Assembly (NCBI RefSeq): GCF_018736145.1
Contig: NZ_CP059997.1
Span: forward strand, 3,781,501 to 3,845,500
Direction: 5' to 3'
DNA from: Amycolatopsis sp. CA-230715
GTDB taxonomy: Bacteria; Actinomycetota; Actinomycetes; Mycobacteriales; Pseudonocardiaceae
DNA length: 64,000 nt
Of the stretch, positions 17,830-25,528 are shown in pieces; within the stretch, counting starts at the first letter, position 1, and every line of letters starts with the position of its first letter. The position numbers and the translations under genes were made by a program. Under the pieces are notes generated by a model. It searched no databases. It was not told where the DNA came from and worked only from the letters and a program-made list of their open reading frames with translations.

Positions 17830-18373
17830 ACCCGTCCCACACCGATTTCGCGGTGTCCAGGAACGGCCGGGTCATCTGGTCGAACGCTTCACCGACGGGG
17901 TCGTGGCGCTTCGGCGCGGGCGGCGGCGCGTCCACGCGGGGCTGCTCCGCCCGCGGCGCCGCCTTGCGGGTGCTGCTCGGCGCCGCGGCGGTGGTCTTCG
18001 GCGCTTCCTGGCGCTGGACGCGCACCGGCGCGGGCGCGGGTGCGGCGGGCTGCACGGGCGCGGGCCCGATCCGCGGTGGCGCGATCCCGGCTTCGGGCGC
18101 CTCGACGATGGCGGGCGAGGGATCCGCGAGCTGGGTCGTGGTGTGCGTTTCGGACTGGCCGCCGAACACGGTGCCCGCGACCCAGCCGACCATGACGAAC
18201 GCGAGCGCCGCGCACGCGAGCACGCCGTGCTTGCGCCGCGACGACCCCGGCACGCGTTCGGCGGGCAGCGGGGCCCTCGGCGTCGGCACGCTCGCCGCGA
18301 CGATGCCGGTGCGATCGGCGAAGGAGATGTCCGGCTCGGCGCCGGAACGGGGTCGCGTGGCGACGCGCACCAT
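17771..18373 (-). CDS. Membrane-anchored Pro/Ala-rich protein, unknown function
   Basis: A 200-aa protein not recognised as a named family. It has a cytoplasmic N-terminus of about 60 residues, one transmembrane helix (KHGVLACAALAFVMVGWVAG), then a Pro/Ala/Arg-rich extracytoplasmic linker (AAPAPAPVRVQRQ, APPPAPKRHD) and a short C-terminal segment (FDQMTRPFLDTAKSVWDGFM). The start at 18373 is supported by GGGAGG seven bases upstream. It may be a cell-envelope protein spanning peptidoglycan. Confidence 0.7.
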   Translation of the reverse strand: MVRVATRPRSGAEPDISFADRTGIVAASVPTPRAPLPAERVPGSSRRKHGVLACAALAFVMVGWVAGTVFGGQSETHTTTQLADPSPAIVEAPEAGIAPPRIGPAPVQPAAPAPAPVRVQRQEAPKTTAAAPSSTRKAAPRAEQPRVDAPPPAPKRHDPVGEAFDQMTRPFLDTAKSVWDGFMGGNDRARATDIRARDGR

Positions 18374-18651
18374 ACGAATGCCTCCCAGTACGGGGAAAGT
18401 CCGCCTTCTGGCCGCGGCTTCACCACCGCAGCCGCCACGACCGCCGCGTGCGTCGCGTGACCGGAGCGGCACGCACTGCTAGCTCGAGGCAGCACCGAAG
18501 TTAGCAGCGCGCGGCGGCAATGCCACTGCCAGCACCAGGAATTAACGCAAGACCGTCGAAAATAGACTCGATCGGGTGACCTCCCGGTAGCGCTCCGCGA
18601 CCGTCCGGAATCGCCGGTTCTGCCGGAGTTCCCGCGCGTAGGCTGAGGTGC

Positions 18652-18930
18652 ATGTGCCGGAACATCACCACGCTGCGTGGCCTGGAACCGTCGGCCACTC
18701 CCGAAGAAGTCGAAGCCGCCGCGCGCCAGTACGTGCGGAAGGTGAGCGGGGTCCAATCCCTTTCGGACGCCACCCGCGAAGCGTTCGAAACCGCCGTCGC
18801 CGAGGTGACCGAAACGACCACGCGCCTGCTCGCGGCCCTGCCCCCGCGACGCCAGCCGCCGGCCACCGTGCCGCCGCTGCGCCGCCCCGAGGTGCAAGCC
18901 CGCATCGCGGCGAGGGCCGCCAAGCCCTGA
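18652..18930 (+). CDS. DUF2277 family protein
   Basis: A 92-aa protein starting MCRNITTLRGLEPSATPEEV, the diagnostic N-terminus of DUF2277, and continuing with AAARQYVRKVSG. The family is small, soluble and uncharacterised. It starts at ATG 18652 and is followed by a hairpin terminator. Confidence 0.85.
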   Translation: MCRNITTLRGLEPSATPEEVEAAARQYVRKVSGVQSLSDATREAFETAVAEVTETTTRLLAALPPRRQPPATVPPLRRPEVQARIAARAAKP

Positions 18931-18968
18931 TCCCCGCACCGTCGCTTTCGAACCCGACAATTCTCCCG

Positions 18969-19017
18969 CCCCGCTCAGCGGAAAAGTGCTTTCCCTTTCC
19001 CGCAGAGCGGGGCTTTT
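18969..19017 (+). terminator. Rho-independent-like terminator after the DUF2277 gene
   Basis: CCCCGCTC (18969-18976) pairs with GAGCGGGG (19005-19012), followed by CTTTTC. The rest of the gap to 19322 has no gene; the promoter of the first DUF4360 gene should lie near its end. Confidence 0.65.
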
Positions 19018-19322
19018 CGCGTCACTGAGCGAAAACACCACGGCGACCGATCGGTTCGAACCGGGCCGATCCGGCGAAAACCTTGCTGCCACCGCCGGTT
19101 TCCCGGCGGGTGCCGTGCACCAAGGTAGGTAGGGCCGATCGGCCCATCCTGCCGCCGGGTGGACGACAAAACGTTTCAGGGCACCAATAAATACGTAGTG
19201 CCGCCCGGTGATACCGCGCTTGTTTTTCTGGCCCCTCGACGAGGACAGTGGACTCGGGCAGTTCTCGTCCCCCGCCTGCCCGGTGCACTCCGGAACAATC
19301 GCCATTCGTTGGAAGGTAACGC

Positions 19323-19946
19323 ATGCTCACCATGATCACCGCCGCCGGCATGGCCTTGTCAATGCTCACCGCCCCCGCGGCCACCGCGGCCGCCGAACCC
19401 CCACCAGACCGGGTAGTCATCGACGTCGAGACCGTCAACGGATCCGGCTGCCCGCGCGGAACGGCCGCCGTGGCCACCGCGACCGACAACACCGCCTTCA
19501 CCGTGACCTACAGCGAGTACACCGCACAGGTCGGCGATGGCTCCAGCCCCACCGACCTGCGGAAGAACTGCCAGCTCGGGCTGCGCGTGCACATTCCGCA
19601 GGGCTTCACCTACGCGGTGGAGCAGGCCGACTACCGCGGTTTCGCGTACCTGGCGAAGGGCGCGTCCGCGGTGCAGCAGGCCAGCTACTACATCCAGGGC
19701 ACTTCGCCGACGACGCGCTCCTCGCACCCGTTCGGCGGCCCGTACAACGACAACTGGCAGTTCACCGACCGCACACAGACCACGGATCTGGTCTACGCGC
19801 CGTGCGGCGAGGACCGGTTCCTCAACGTCAACACCGAACTGCGGGTGAACGCGGGCTCTTCGGGCACCAGCACCAGTTTCGTGTCCATGGACTCCACCGA
19901 CGGCGGCGTGAGCACCAAGTACCACTTCCACTGGAAGAAGTGCTGA
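19323..19946 (+). CDS. Secreted DUF4360 protein, copy 1
   Basis: A 207-aa protein with a signal peptide (about residues 1-24, cleavage after an Ala-rich stretch, ATAAAEP) and a DUF4360 domain (VETVNGSGCPRGTAAVA, FRKNCQL-like LRKNCQLGLRVHIPQGF, and a C-terminal HFHWKKC). Three Cys positions (in GSGCP, KNCQL, APCGE) and the final Cys are shared with copy 2, suggesting two disulfides. DUF4360 is a secreted actinobacterial and fungal family of unknown function. ATG 19323 has GGAAGG upstream. Confidence 0.88.
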   Translation: MLTMITAAGMALSMLTAPAATAAAEPPPDRVVIDVETVNGSGCPRGTAAVATATDNTAFTVTYSEYTAQVGDGSSPTDLRKNCQLGLRVHIPQGFTYAVEQADYRGFAYLAKGASAVQQASYYIQGTSPTTRSSHPFGGPYNDNWQFTDRTQTTDLVYAPCGEDRFLNVNTELRVNAGSSGTSTSFVSMDSTDGGVSTKYHFHWKKC

Positions 19947-19963
19947 CGCACTGAAGAACCACG

Positions 19964-20010
19964 ACGCGCGGCGACCGCTCTTCGCGCCAAAGAACGGCCG
20001 CCGCGTTTTA
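19964..20010 (+). terminator. Terminator between the two DUF4360 genes
   Basis: An imperfect stem ACGCGCGGCGACCG / CGGCCGCCGCGT is followed by TTTTA just after the first DUF4360 gene, so the two paralogues are probably separate transcripts. Confidence 0.55.
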
Positions 20011-20094
20011 CTTTAGGCACACCCCGCTCTGCCGCACATTCTTTTGTTGACGTCCCGCTCGGCCAACGAATGGCATGATGTCGGAGGTAATTCG

Positions 20095-20748
20095 ATGCTC
20101 AACACCTTAGCCGCTGCCCTTTTGGCTTTTTCGACGGCCGCCGCACCCGCGACCGCTTGGCAGGGGCCCCATTTCACCGATCCACCCACGGACAAGATAG
20201 TGATCGATGTGGTCACGGTCAACGGTTCCGGCTGTCCGCCGGGAACCGCGGCGGTGGCCGTCTCCACGGACAACACGAAGTTCACGGTGACTTACAGCGA
20301 TTACCTCGCTCAGGTCGGCGTTGGCGCGAAACCGACGGACTTCCGCAAGAACTGCCAGCTCAGTCTCGTCGTGCACGTCCCATCGGGTTTCACCTACGCG
20401 ATCGCGCAGACCGACTACCGCGGTTACGCGAACATCAAGAAGGGCGCGAACTTCACCGAAAAGGCGAACTACTACTTCCAGGGAATGTCGCAGACGATCC
20501 CGATGTCGCACAAGTTCGACGGGCCGAAGGACGACAACTGGCAGACGACCGACAAGGTCGGGGTCGACCAGATCGTGTACGCGCCGTGCGGTGAAGAACG
20601 CAACTTCAACATCAACACCGAACTGCGCGTGGACGCGGGCACCTCGAACACCAAGGAAACGACCAGTTTCGCCACCATGGACTCGACCGACACCGACTAC
20701 AGCACCGTCTACCACTTCCACTGGCAGACCTGCCCACCGAAACCCTGA
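20095..20748 (+). CDS. Secreted DUF4360 protein, copy 2
   Basis: A 217-aa paralogue of the upstream gene with the same order of motifs (VNGSGCPPGTAAVAVSTDN, DFRKNCQLSLVVH, APCGEERNFNINTEL, YHFHWQTC). A signal peptide is at residues 1-20 (MLNTLAAALLAFSTAAAPAT). ATG 20095 was chosen because GGAGGT lies seven bases upstream; the longer frame from 20044 lacks an RBS. It arose by tandem duplication and has since diverged substantially. Confidence 0.88.
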   Translation: MLNTLAAALLAFSTAAAPATAWQGPHFTDPPTDKIVIDVVTVNGSGCPPGTAAVAVSTDNTKFTVTYSDYLAQVGVGAKPTDFRKNCQLSLVVHVPSGFTYAIAQTDYRGYANIKKGANFTEKANYYFQGMSQTIPMSHKFDGPKDDNWQTTDKVGVDQIVYAPCGEERNFNINTELRVDAGTSNTKETTSFATMDSTDTDYSTVYHFHWQTCPPKP

Positions 20749-20773
20749 CCCACCAGCACCACGCGGGAACCCC

Positions 20774-20807
20774 ACCTGGCCGCTCAGCCCCCGCTGACCG
20801 GCCAGGT
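20774..20807 (+). terminator. Hairpin terminator after the second DUF4360 gene
   Basis: ACCTGGCCG (20774-20782) pairs with CGGCCAGGT (20799-20807), with an inner TCAGC/GCTGA continuing the stem. The remaining host sequence up to the tRNA fragment at 21154 holds no gene, only two copies of a 20-bp near-repeat (20816-20835, 20847-20866) and GC-rich dyads at 21045-21095. Confidence 0.7.
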
Positions 20808-21153
20808 CGGCCCACGCCGAGGCGAAGCCAACGGCACCCCGATCGAGCCGAGGCGAAGCCGACGGCCCCACCCGCCCCCGAACACCCGCGCGCTCCCACC
20901 ACATCGGCAACGCGCACTGCCCACCCCAACGCAACGCGCCCTTACAAAGCCCCAGAAACGCGCACTAACCCCACCAGAGCACCGCGCACTTACCCACCCC
21001 AAGAAACGCGCGCTCCCACAAACCCGCCCGCCCACCCAGTAGAGGGGGGTGCCGGGGGGCGGAGCCCCTCCGGCCGGGGTCCGGGGCTCGGCCCCGGAAA
21101 CAATGGCTGGAGCAGCTGGGTCGGCGCTCTCCGCCGACACACGCCGCCCACTG

Positions 21154-21206
21154 CGGAAGCGGAGGGATTTGAACCCCCGGTCGGTTTCCCGACGCTCGCT
21201 TTCAAG
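21154..21206 (-). pseudogene. 3' part of split host tRNA-Ser(UGA), left prophage junction
   Basis: Read on the minus strand: end of the anticodon loop (TTGAAA), GCGAG, variable arm GTCGG-GAAA-CCGAC, T arm GGGGG-TTCAAAT-CCCTC, 3' acceptor strand CGCTTCC and discriminator G. The acceptor 5' strand and true D arm are absent; upstream is prophage sequence. The missing half is at 63689-63731, and GGAAGCG there pairs perfectly with CGCTTCC here. The next bases are CAG, so CCA is not encoded. Confidence 0.92.
21196..21206. other. attL core, TCGCTTTCAAG
   Basis: An 11-bp direct repeat, identical at 63689-63699, bounds the prophage. On the tRNA strand it reads CTTGAAAGCGA, i.e. the whole anticodon loop plus four bases of the 3' anticodon stem. 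The flanks diverge immediately on both sides. Confidence 0.9.
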
Positions 21207-21299
21207 CTGAGCGGTACTTAGCGCTGTGCTCACCTGGGGTTTCCCTGAATACTAGCGAACGTAAGGCGTCTGGGCGAGCGTGTTGGGTTTGATCTTGGT

Positions 21300-21797
21300 C
21301 TACGGACGCCGTCGCGGCCGCGGCAGCTCTCGAGCCGCATACCGCCGCAAGTCGCCGAGCGGCCGGTGCGTGGTGCCGCGCCTTCGGCCGTCCAAGTCGC
21401 GGTACTCCCGAGCGGACAAGTCGAGCACCCGAGCGAACAAGGTGCGCGTATCGACGGCAAGCTGTTCAGCGATCTCGTCCGGGTGATCGGACCAACGTAG
21501 TGCGTCGACGAGGTCGGGAACGGTGATCAGACGACGCGCCGCAATCGCATGCACGCGACGTTCGAGCCGGGTATCGAGCCATTCCACACCGCAGTACCCG
21601 AGAACGTCATCGCGCCGCTCGTGGTGGACGATTTCGTGCGCAGTCGTGCAACGCGCCTCGACCTCGGTCAAGATCGGGTGAACGCGGATCACGCCGCCCC
21701 GGTAGTCGCCCCACCCGCGCACCGCGTGGGACACGATCACTTCGGCGCCGAGCAACTCGGCGTGTTGGTACGGGTCGTACCGTCGGCCCCAGTCCAT
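21300..21797 (-). CDS. ImmA/IrrE-type metallopeptidase
   Basis: A 165-aa protein with the zinc motif HEIVH at residues 54-58 in TTAHEIVHHERR. In ICEBs1 and related elements ImmA cleaves the partner repressor to trigger induction. It is the second gene after the repressor on the same strand, which fits that role. The C-terminal half is not recognised beyond being Arg-rich. It starts at ATG 21797. Confidence 0.82.
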   Translation of the reverse strand: MDWGRRYDPYQHAELLGAEVIVSHAVRGWGDYRGGVIRVHPILTEVEARCTTAHEIVHHERRDDVLGYCGVEWLDTRLERRVHAIAARRLITVPDLVDALRWSDHPDEIAEQLAVDTRTLFARVLDLSAREYRDLDGRRRGTTHRPLGDLRRYAARELPRPRRRP

Positions 21798-21830
21798 GCG
21801 TGTTCCTCCCCAACACGCAGGCGGTGGAAA

Positions 21831-22298
21831 TCAGGCGCCGGTCTCTGGGCCGGGTTCGTCCGGCCGTTCGGCGTCGCTGAGCCACTCGCGTTCTTGTCGA
21901 ACTCTCATCGGTTCGTCACCTGGGCTGTCGGCTACGAGTTGCAGAGGGTTACGGCGGTCAAACGTGGGATGTTTCACGGGCGAATCGGGAACTTGCGAGG
22001 TAACGCGCTCGAACCTGGTGTCGATCTCGTCGAGCAGCTCGCGCACCGAGTAGGCGGCGAGACCCTGCCTCGATTCCTCCACCGTGAGCAGGCCAGCGCC
22101 GACGAGCAGGGGCACGAGAGGCTCGTCGAGCGCCTCGGCGACAGCTCGCGCATTGCCGATCGTGGGTGGTGAGCCGCGGTTTCTCCAATCCGAGATGCGA
22201 CTCTCGGACACGCCGGCCGCCCGGGACAGGTGCACCGGCTTCCAGCCTCGCCGGTCGAGTTGCGCCTGTAGGTACGTCCACCACTGCCCGTCAGCCAT
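21831..22298 (-). CDS. XRE/cI-like phage repressor
   Basis: A 155-aa protein with an N-terminal HTH (LDRRGWKPVHLSRAAGVSESRISDWRNRG) and an acidic C-terminal part without a recognisable peptidase. Its gene is next to ImmA, is divergent from the early genes, and faces the three-site operator region at 22311-22448. All this fits the lysogeny repressor. It is too short for a LexA-type self-cleaving repressor, so ImmA probably inactivates it. Confidence 0.82.
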   Translation of the reverse strand: MADGQWWTYLQAQLDRRGWKPVHLSRAAGVSESRISDWRNRGSPPTIGNARAVAEALDEPLVPLLVGAGLLTVEESRQGLAAYSVRELLDEIDTRFERVTSQVPDSPVKHPTFDRRNPLQLVADSPGDEPMRVRQEREWLSDAERPDEPGPETGA

Positions 22299-22310
22299 GA
22301 CACGATGTTA

Positions 22311-22448
22311 CTTCCGTGTGCGGAACTAGCGGAACCCGACTTACGTCGTTCGTCCGAATACTTGCGCGCACGGAAGCGTTGAAACGGCGTCCCATCTGCA
22401 CGTATGGTCGATCTTCCTAGGGGGTTAGGGATCTTCCACACACGGAAG
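22311..22448. promoter_or_regulatory. Three-site operator between repressor and early genes
   Basis: Three 15-bp copies of TTCCGCACACGGAAG are seen: 22311-22325 (minus strand, exact), 22362-22376 (plus, TTGCGCGCACGGAAG) and 22434-22448 (plus, TTCCACACACGGAAG). Each is a TTCC-n7-GGAA-like dyad. Centres are 51 and 72 bp apart. They cover the gap between the repressor start (22298) and the first early gene (22465), as operators of a lambda-like switch would. Confidence 0.75.
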
Positions 22449-22464
22449 CAGAGGGGAACTGTCT

Positions 22465-22725
22465 GTGACATCGCACGTCCGCGTCCGACCGGATGCGCTG
22501 AGTAAGGTCGCGACTGCGAAGGGGTTGCGGTCGCGGTACGCGTTGGCGAAATGCCTCGGGGTGAGTCAGTCGACCGTCGGGCGCGTGCTCGACGGCGAGC
22601 AGTGGCCGGGAAACGAGTTCATCGCCGCGACCATCAACGGGCTCGACATCGGGTTCGACGTGGTGTTCGAGGTGACCGTCGGCGAGGTCACCTCGGCGAA
22701 CGAGCACGCGAGCGTGGCCGGATGA
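22465..22725 (+). CDS. Small HTH protein, Cro- or excisionase-like
   Basis: An 86-aa protein whose N-terminal half is an HTH (GLRSRYALAKCLGVSQSTVGRVLDGEQWPG). It is the first gene of the rightward early operon and starts at GTG 22465, only 17 bp after the third operator. The position suggests a Cro-type antagonist of the repressor; a role in excision is possible. Its stop overlaps the exonuclease start. Confidence 0.75.
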   Translation: MTSHVRVRPDALSKVATAKGLRSRYALAKCLGVSQSTVGRVLDGEQWPGNEFIAATINGLDIGFDVVFEVTVGEVTSANEHASVAG

Positions 22726-23627
22726 ACGCCGCCGCTGTCCGTGTCGGCACCTTCGAGCCGGGCTCGGCCGAATGGTTCGCCGCCCGCGCGTCCGCACTTG
22801 GCGGCTCCGAGGTCGCCGCGGTGCTCGGGTTGTCGCCGTGGGAATCGCGTTTCTCGCTCTGGCACCGCAAGAAGGGCGCCGCGAGCGCAGCGGACGACAA
22901 CGCTGTCATGCGGTGGGGTCGCTGGCTCGAGGACCCGATCGCGCGCGCGTTCGCCGCGGCACACCCCGAGTATCGGGTGCGCCGGTGTGGGACGTGGGCG
23001 AGCCGGGCGCGCCGATGGCAGGTCGCGACACCCGACCGGCTGCTGTCGAGCCTGACCGAGCGGGCGCTGCTCGAGATCAAGACGGCCCATAACGCCGATG
23101 AGTGGGGCGAGCCCGGTACCGACGAGATCCCGATCTACTACCGGACTCAAACCCTGTGGCAGCTCGACACGCTCGGCCTGTCCCGCGCGCACGTCGCCGT
23201 GTTGATCTCCGGCTCGGACTACCGCGAGTACGCCGTCGACTGGAACATCGCCGAGGTTTCCGTGCTGCGCGAAGCTGCCCGCGAGTTCCTCGACACCCTC
23301 GAGCGCGACGAGCGTCCGGACATCGACGAGCACACCGCGACTTACCGCACCGTGCGAGCGCTTCACCCGCGCATTGACGACGTCGAGGTCGAGATCGCCG
23401 CGCCCCTGGCCGACCGCTACCGAGCCGCGGTCGCCGAGCACAAGGCCGCTGAGGACGCCAAGCGCCGGGCGGCGGCCGAGGTGCTCGACGCGCTCGGCAC
23501 CGGGCGCCGCGCCGTCGTCGACGGCGAATCGATCGCCATCCGCGTACCGGGCACGGGCGACTCGCCGCCGTCACTGCGCCCGTCTCCCATCCGTTCGACA
23601 CCGCAGAAGGTGAGCGCTGCCGCATGA
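22722..23627 (+). CDS. YqaJ-family phage exonuclease
   Basis: A 301-aa nuclease of the lambda-exonuclease/YqaJ fold. The N-terminus is typical (FEPGSAEWFAARASALGGSEVAAVLGLSPWESRFSLWHRK), with active-site D105 in ATPDRLL and E118-x-K120 in LLEIKTA. With RecT next door it forms a two-component single-strand-annealing recombination system that resects DNA ends. ATG 22722 overlaps the previous stop. Confidence 0.9.
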   Translation: MNAAAVRVGTFEPGSAEWFAARASALGGSEVAAVLGLSPWESRFSLWHRKKGAASAADDNAVMRWGRWLEDPIARAFAAAHPEYRVRRCGTWASRARRWQVATPDRLLSSLTERALLEIKTAHNADEWGEPGTDEIPIYYRTQTLWQLDTLGLSRAHVAVLISGSDYREYAVDWNIAEVSVLREAAREFLDTLERDERPDIDEHTATYRTVRALHPRIDDVEVEIAAPLADRYRAAVAEHKAAEDAKRRAAAEVLDALGTGRRAVVDGESIAIRVPGTGDSPPSLRPSPIRSTPQKVSAAA

Positions 23628-24433
23628 CCTCGCAGACCGTCACGACCGCCGTCGCGCAGCAGAAAGACAGCTCGCCGGCCGCGCTGGTGCGCAAGTACCG
23701 CACGGACTTCGCAACGGTGCTCCCGAGTCACATCAAGCCCGAGACGTGGCTGCGCATCGCTACCGGTGCTCTGCGCCGGAGTCCCCAACTCGCGAATGCA
23801 GCCAAGCGGAACCCGTCGTCGCTGCTTGTCGCGCTGCTCGAGGCCGCGCGCAAGGGGCTCGAGCCCGGAACGGAGCAGTTCTACCTCGTTCCCCGCAAGG
23901 GCAAGCACGGCCCCGAGGTACTCGGCATCACCGGCTATCAGGGCGAGGTCGAACTCATGTACCGCGCCGGTGCGGTGTCGTCGGTCAAGGTCGAGGTCGT
24001 CCGCGAACACGACACGTTCGCCTACAACCCGGGCGAGCACGACCGACCGGTGCACGAGATCGACTGGCGCGCCGACCGCGGCGACCTGGTGCTCACTTAC
24101 GCCTACGCCATCATGCGCGACGGCGCGACGAGCAACGTCGTGGTGCTCTCGGCCGCCGACATCGCCGTCATCCTCAAGAAAGCCGACGGCGCCGAGTCGC
24201 CGTTCTCACCCTGGCAGTGGAACCCGAAAGCGATGTGGCTCAAGAGTGCCGCGCGCCAGCTCGCGAAGTGGGTACCGACCTCGGCCGAGTACGTGCGGCT
24301 GCCCGACGTTCCACTCGAGTCCCTGCCGCCGGCGAAGCCGCTCGAGTTGCCCCGGGTCGACGACGTCGTCGACGCCGAGATCGTCGAGGACTGGCCCACC
24401 GCGCCGGACGACACCGCGGACGGTGCCCGATGA
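23624..24433 (+). CDS. recT: RecT-family single-strand annealing protein
   Basis: A 269-aa RecT protein (KPETWLRIATGALRRSPQLANA, SLLVALLEAARKGLEPGTEQFYLVPRK-type core, GYQGEVELMYRAGAV, and the late NPKAMWLKSAARQLAKWVP). It anneals the ssDNA produced by the YqaJ exonuclease. The ATG overlaps the exonuclease stop. Confidence 0.93.
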   Translation: MTSQTVTTAVAQQKDSSPAALVRKYRTDFATVLPSHIKPETWLRIATGALRRSPQLANAAKRNPSSLLVALLEAARKGLEPGTEQFYLVPRKGKHGPEVLGITGYQGEVELMYRAGAVSSVKVEVVREHDTFAYNPGEHDRPVHEIDWRADRGDLVLTYAYAIMRDGATSNVVVLSAADIAVILKKADGAESPFSPWQWNPKAMWLKSAARQLAKWVPTSAEYVRLPDVPLESLPPAKPLELPRVDDVVDAEIVEDWPTAPDDTADGAR

Positions 24434-24798
24434 CCGCGACCAGCGCGAAGGGGCTCGAGGTGATCGCCGACGAGCCGACCGAGGCGCCGATGCGCGCCAA
24501 GGGCGGCGCGCCGGTGCTGTGGCGGCAAACGCGAACGCTGCTGCTCGCCGACGGGTCGACGACGTACGGGTGCCTGCACTGTGACTACACCTCGGACAAC
24601 ATGCACTCGATCCGGCCGCACCTGAACAAGCATCGGACCACACCGGCCGCCGAGGTCGAGGTCGACCCGCTCGACGGGCTCACCCTCGGCGAGATCCGAC
24701 AGCAACTCGCCGCGGCCGACGACTGGAAAGCGCGCGCCGTGCGCGCCGAACAACACCTGTCGATGCTGCGCTCGGCTCTGCGGGAGGTGACCGCATGA
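24430..24798 (+). CDS. Phage protein with a C2H2 zinc finger
   Basis: A 122-aa protein of unknown role. Residues of YGCLHCDYTSDNMHSIRPHL followed by NKH form C-x2-C-x12-H-x3-H, a classical C2H2 finger spacing. The C-terminal part is a short predicted coiled coil (WKARAVRAEQHLSMLRSALREV). It is coupled (ATGA) to recT and may be a DNA-binding accessory of recombination or replication. Confidence 0.65.
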   Translation: MTATSAKGLEVIADEPTEAPMRAKGGAPVLWRQTRTLLLADGSTTYGCLHCDYTSDNMHSIRPHLNKHRTTPAAEVEVDPLDGLTLGEIRQQLAAADDWKARAVRAEQHLSMLRSALREVTA

Positions 24799-25052
24799 TC
24801 GCCTCCGCGCTCGTGACGACCGACCGCGTGGTCGTCTGCTGCGTCGAGCACGTCGGCGCCGACTGCTGCGACCCGATGGATTGCTCGCCTTGCTGCCCGC
24901 AGTGCCCAGTGGTCACCGAGCAAGCGCCAGCACAGCGGGTTTACGACATGTCCGGGCACCGCGAGCTACTCGCCGACCTGGCCGAGTGGGCGCACGAGAT
25001 CCGAACGCACCCATGGGAGGGGGCGAAGCCGTGGCCGACCAGCTCGCCCTAG
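24795..25052 (+). CDS. Small Cys-rich phage protein
   Basis: An 85-aa protein with nine Cys in residues 15-37 (VVCCVEHVGADCCDPMDCSP then CCPQC), then a short acidic helix. It is probably a metal-binding or disulfide-rich protein; the family is not recognised. The ATG overlaps the previous stop, so it is translated in the early operon. Confidence 0.55.
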   Translation: MIASALVTTDRVVVCCVEHVGADCCDPMDCSPCCPQCPVVTEQAPAQRVYDMSGHRELLADLAEWAHEIRTHPWEGAKPWPTSSP

Positions 25053-25393
25053 GGTTCGCCGACCGACACGACGGTCAAGAGGCCAACCTCGCCGCCGCAG
25101 TCGCCGTGAATCGCGACTACCGGGCCGCCGCCGAGGAAGTGCTCGCCGAGCTGGTTCGCGAAGGCCGGCCGTTCACCGCCGAGGACATCCGCAAGGCCGT
25201 CCCGAACGACGTCGAACCGCACTCGCCGAACGTCCTGCCGTCCGTGCTCGGCACGTGGGCCGCCCGCCGGCTGATCATGCCGTGCGGCGAGTACCGCAGC
25301 CGCCGGCGAAGCCGCCGCGCCAGCCGTAACCGGGTGTGGGTCGCTCGCAGTCCGGCGAGCCGAGCGCAAGACGGCAATTCCAAGTTGGAATAA
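25031..25393 (+). CDS. Early phage protein with winged-helix-like segment
   Basis: A 120-aa protein starting MADQLALGFADRHDGQEANL. It contains a segment seen in actinophage early proteins (AAEEVLAELVREGRPFTAEDIRKAVP... NVLPSVLGTWAARRLI), which resembles a winged helix, and an Arg-rich tail. GTG 25031 was chosen (GGAGGGGG upstream); ATG 25013 is an alternative. The function is unknown. Confidence 0.6.
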   Translation: MADQLALGFADRHDGQEANLAAAVAVNRDYRAAAEEVLAELVREGRPFTAEDIRKAVPNDVEPHSPNVLPSVLGTWAARRLIMPCGEYRSRRRSRRASRNRVWVARSPASRAQDGNSKLE

Positions 25394-25528
25394 CGCCGAG
25401 GAACACGGCTGATTCGCCCTTAGCGTTCTGGAATCTCAATTACACCAACGGATTTAGTCCGTCACCGACCAGTGGCGGGCGCGGTGAAGCGCGCCCGCGT
25501 CCGCCACTGCACCACCCCAGGGGGACCC

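Noticed and set aside
20816..20866. Two copies of a 20-bp near-repeat as a CRISPR or iteron
   Set aside because: Only two copies with an 11-bp spacer and no cas or rep genes; no CRISPR array was seen anywhere in the window.
21154..21240. A hybrid functional tRNA-Ser at the left junction
   Set aside because: The phage side offers a D-arm-like stem but no 5' acceptor strand complementary to CGCTTCC.
24881..25012. Extended N-terminus for the early protein ending at 25393
   Set aside because: It lies out of frame inside the Cys-rich gene and is Arg/Pro-rich shadow sequence; a start with a G-rich RBS exists at 25031.
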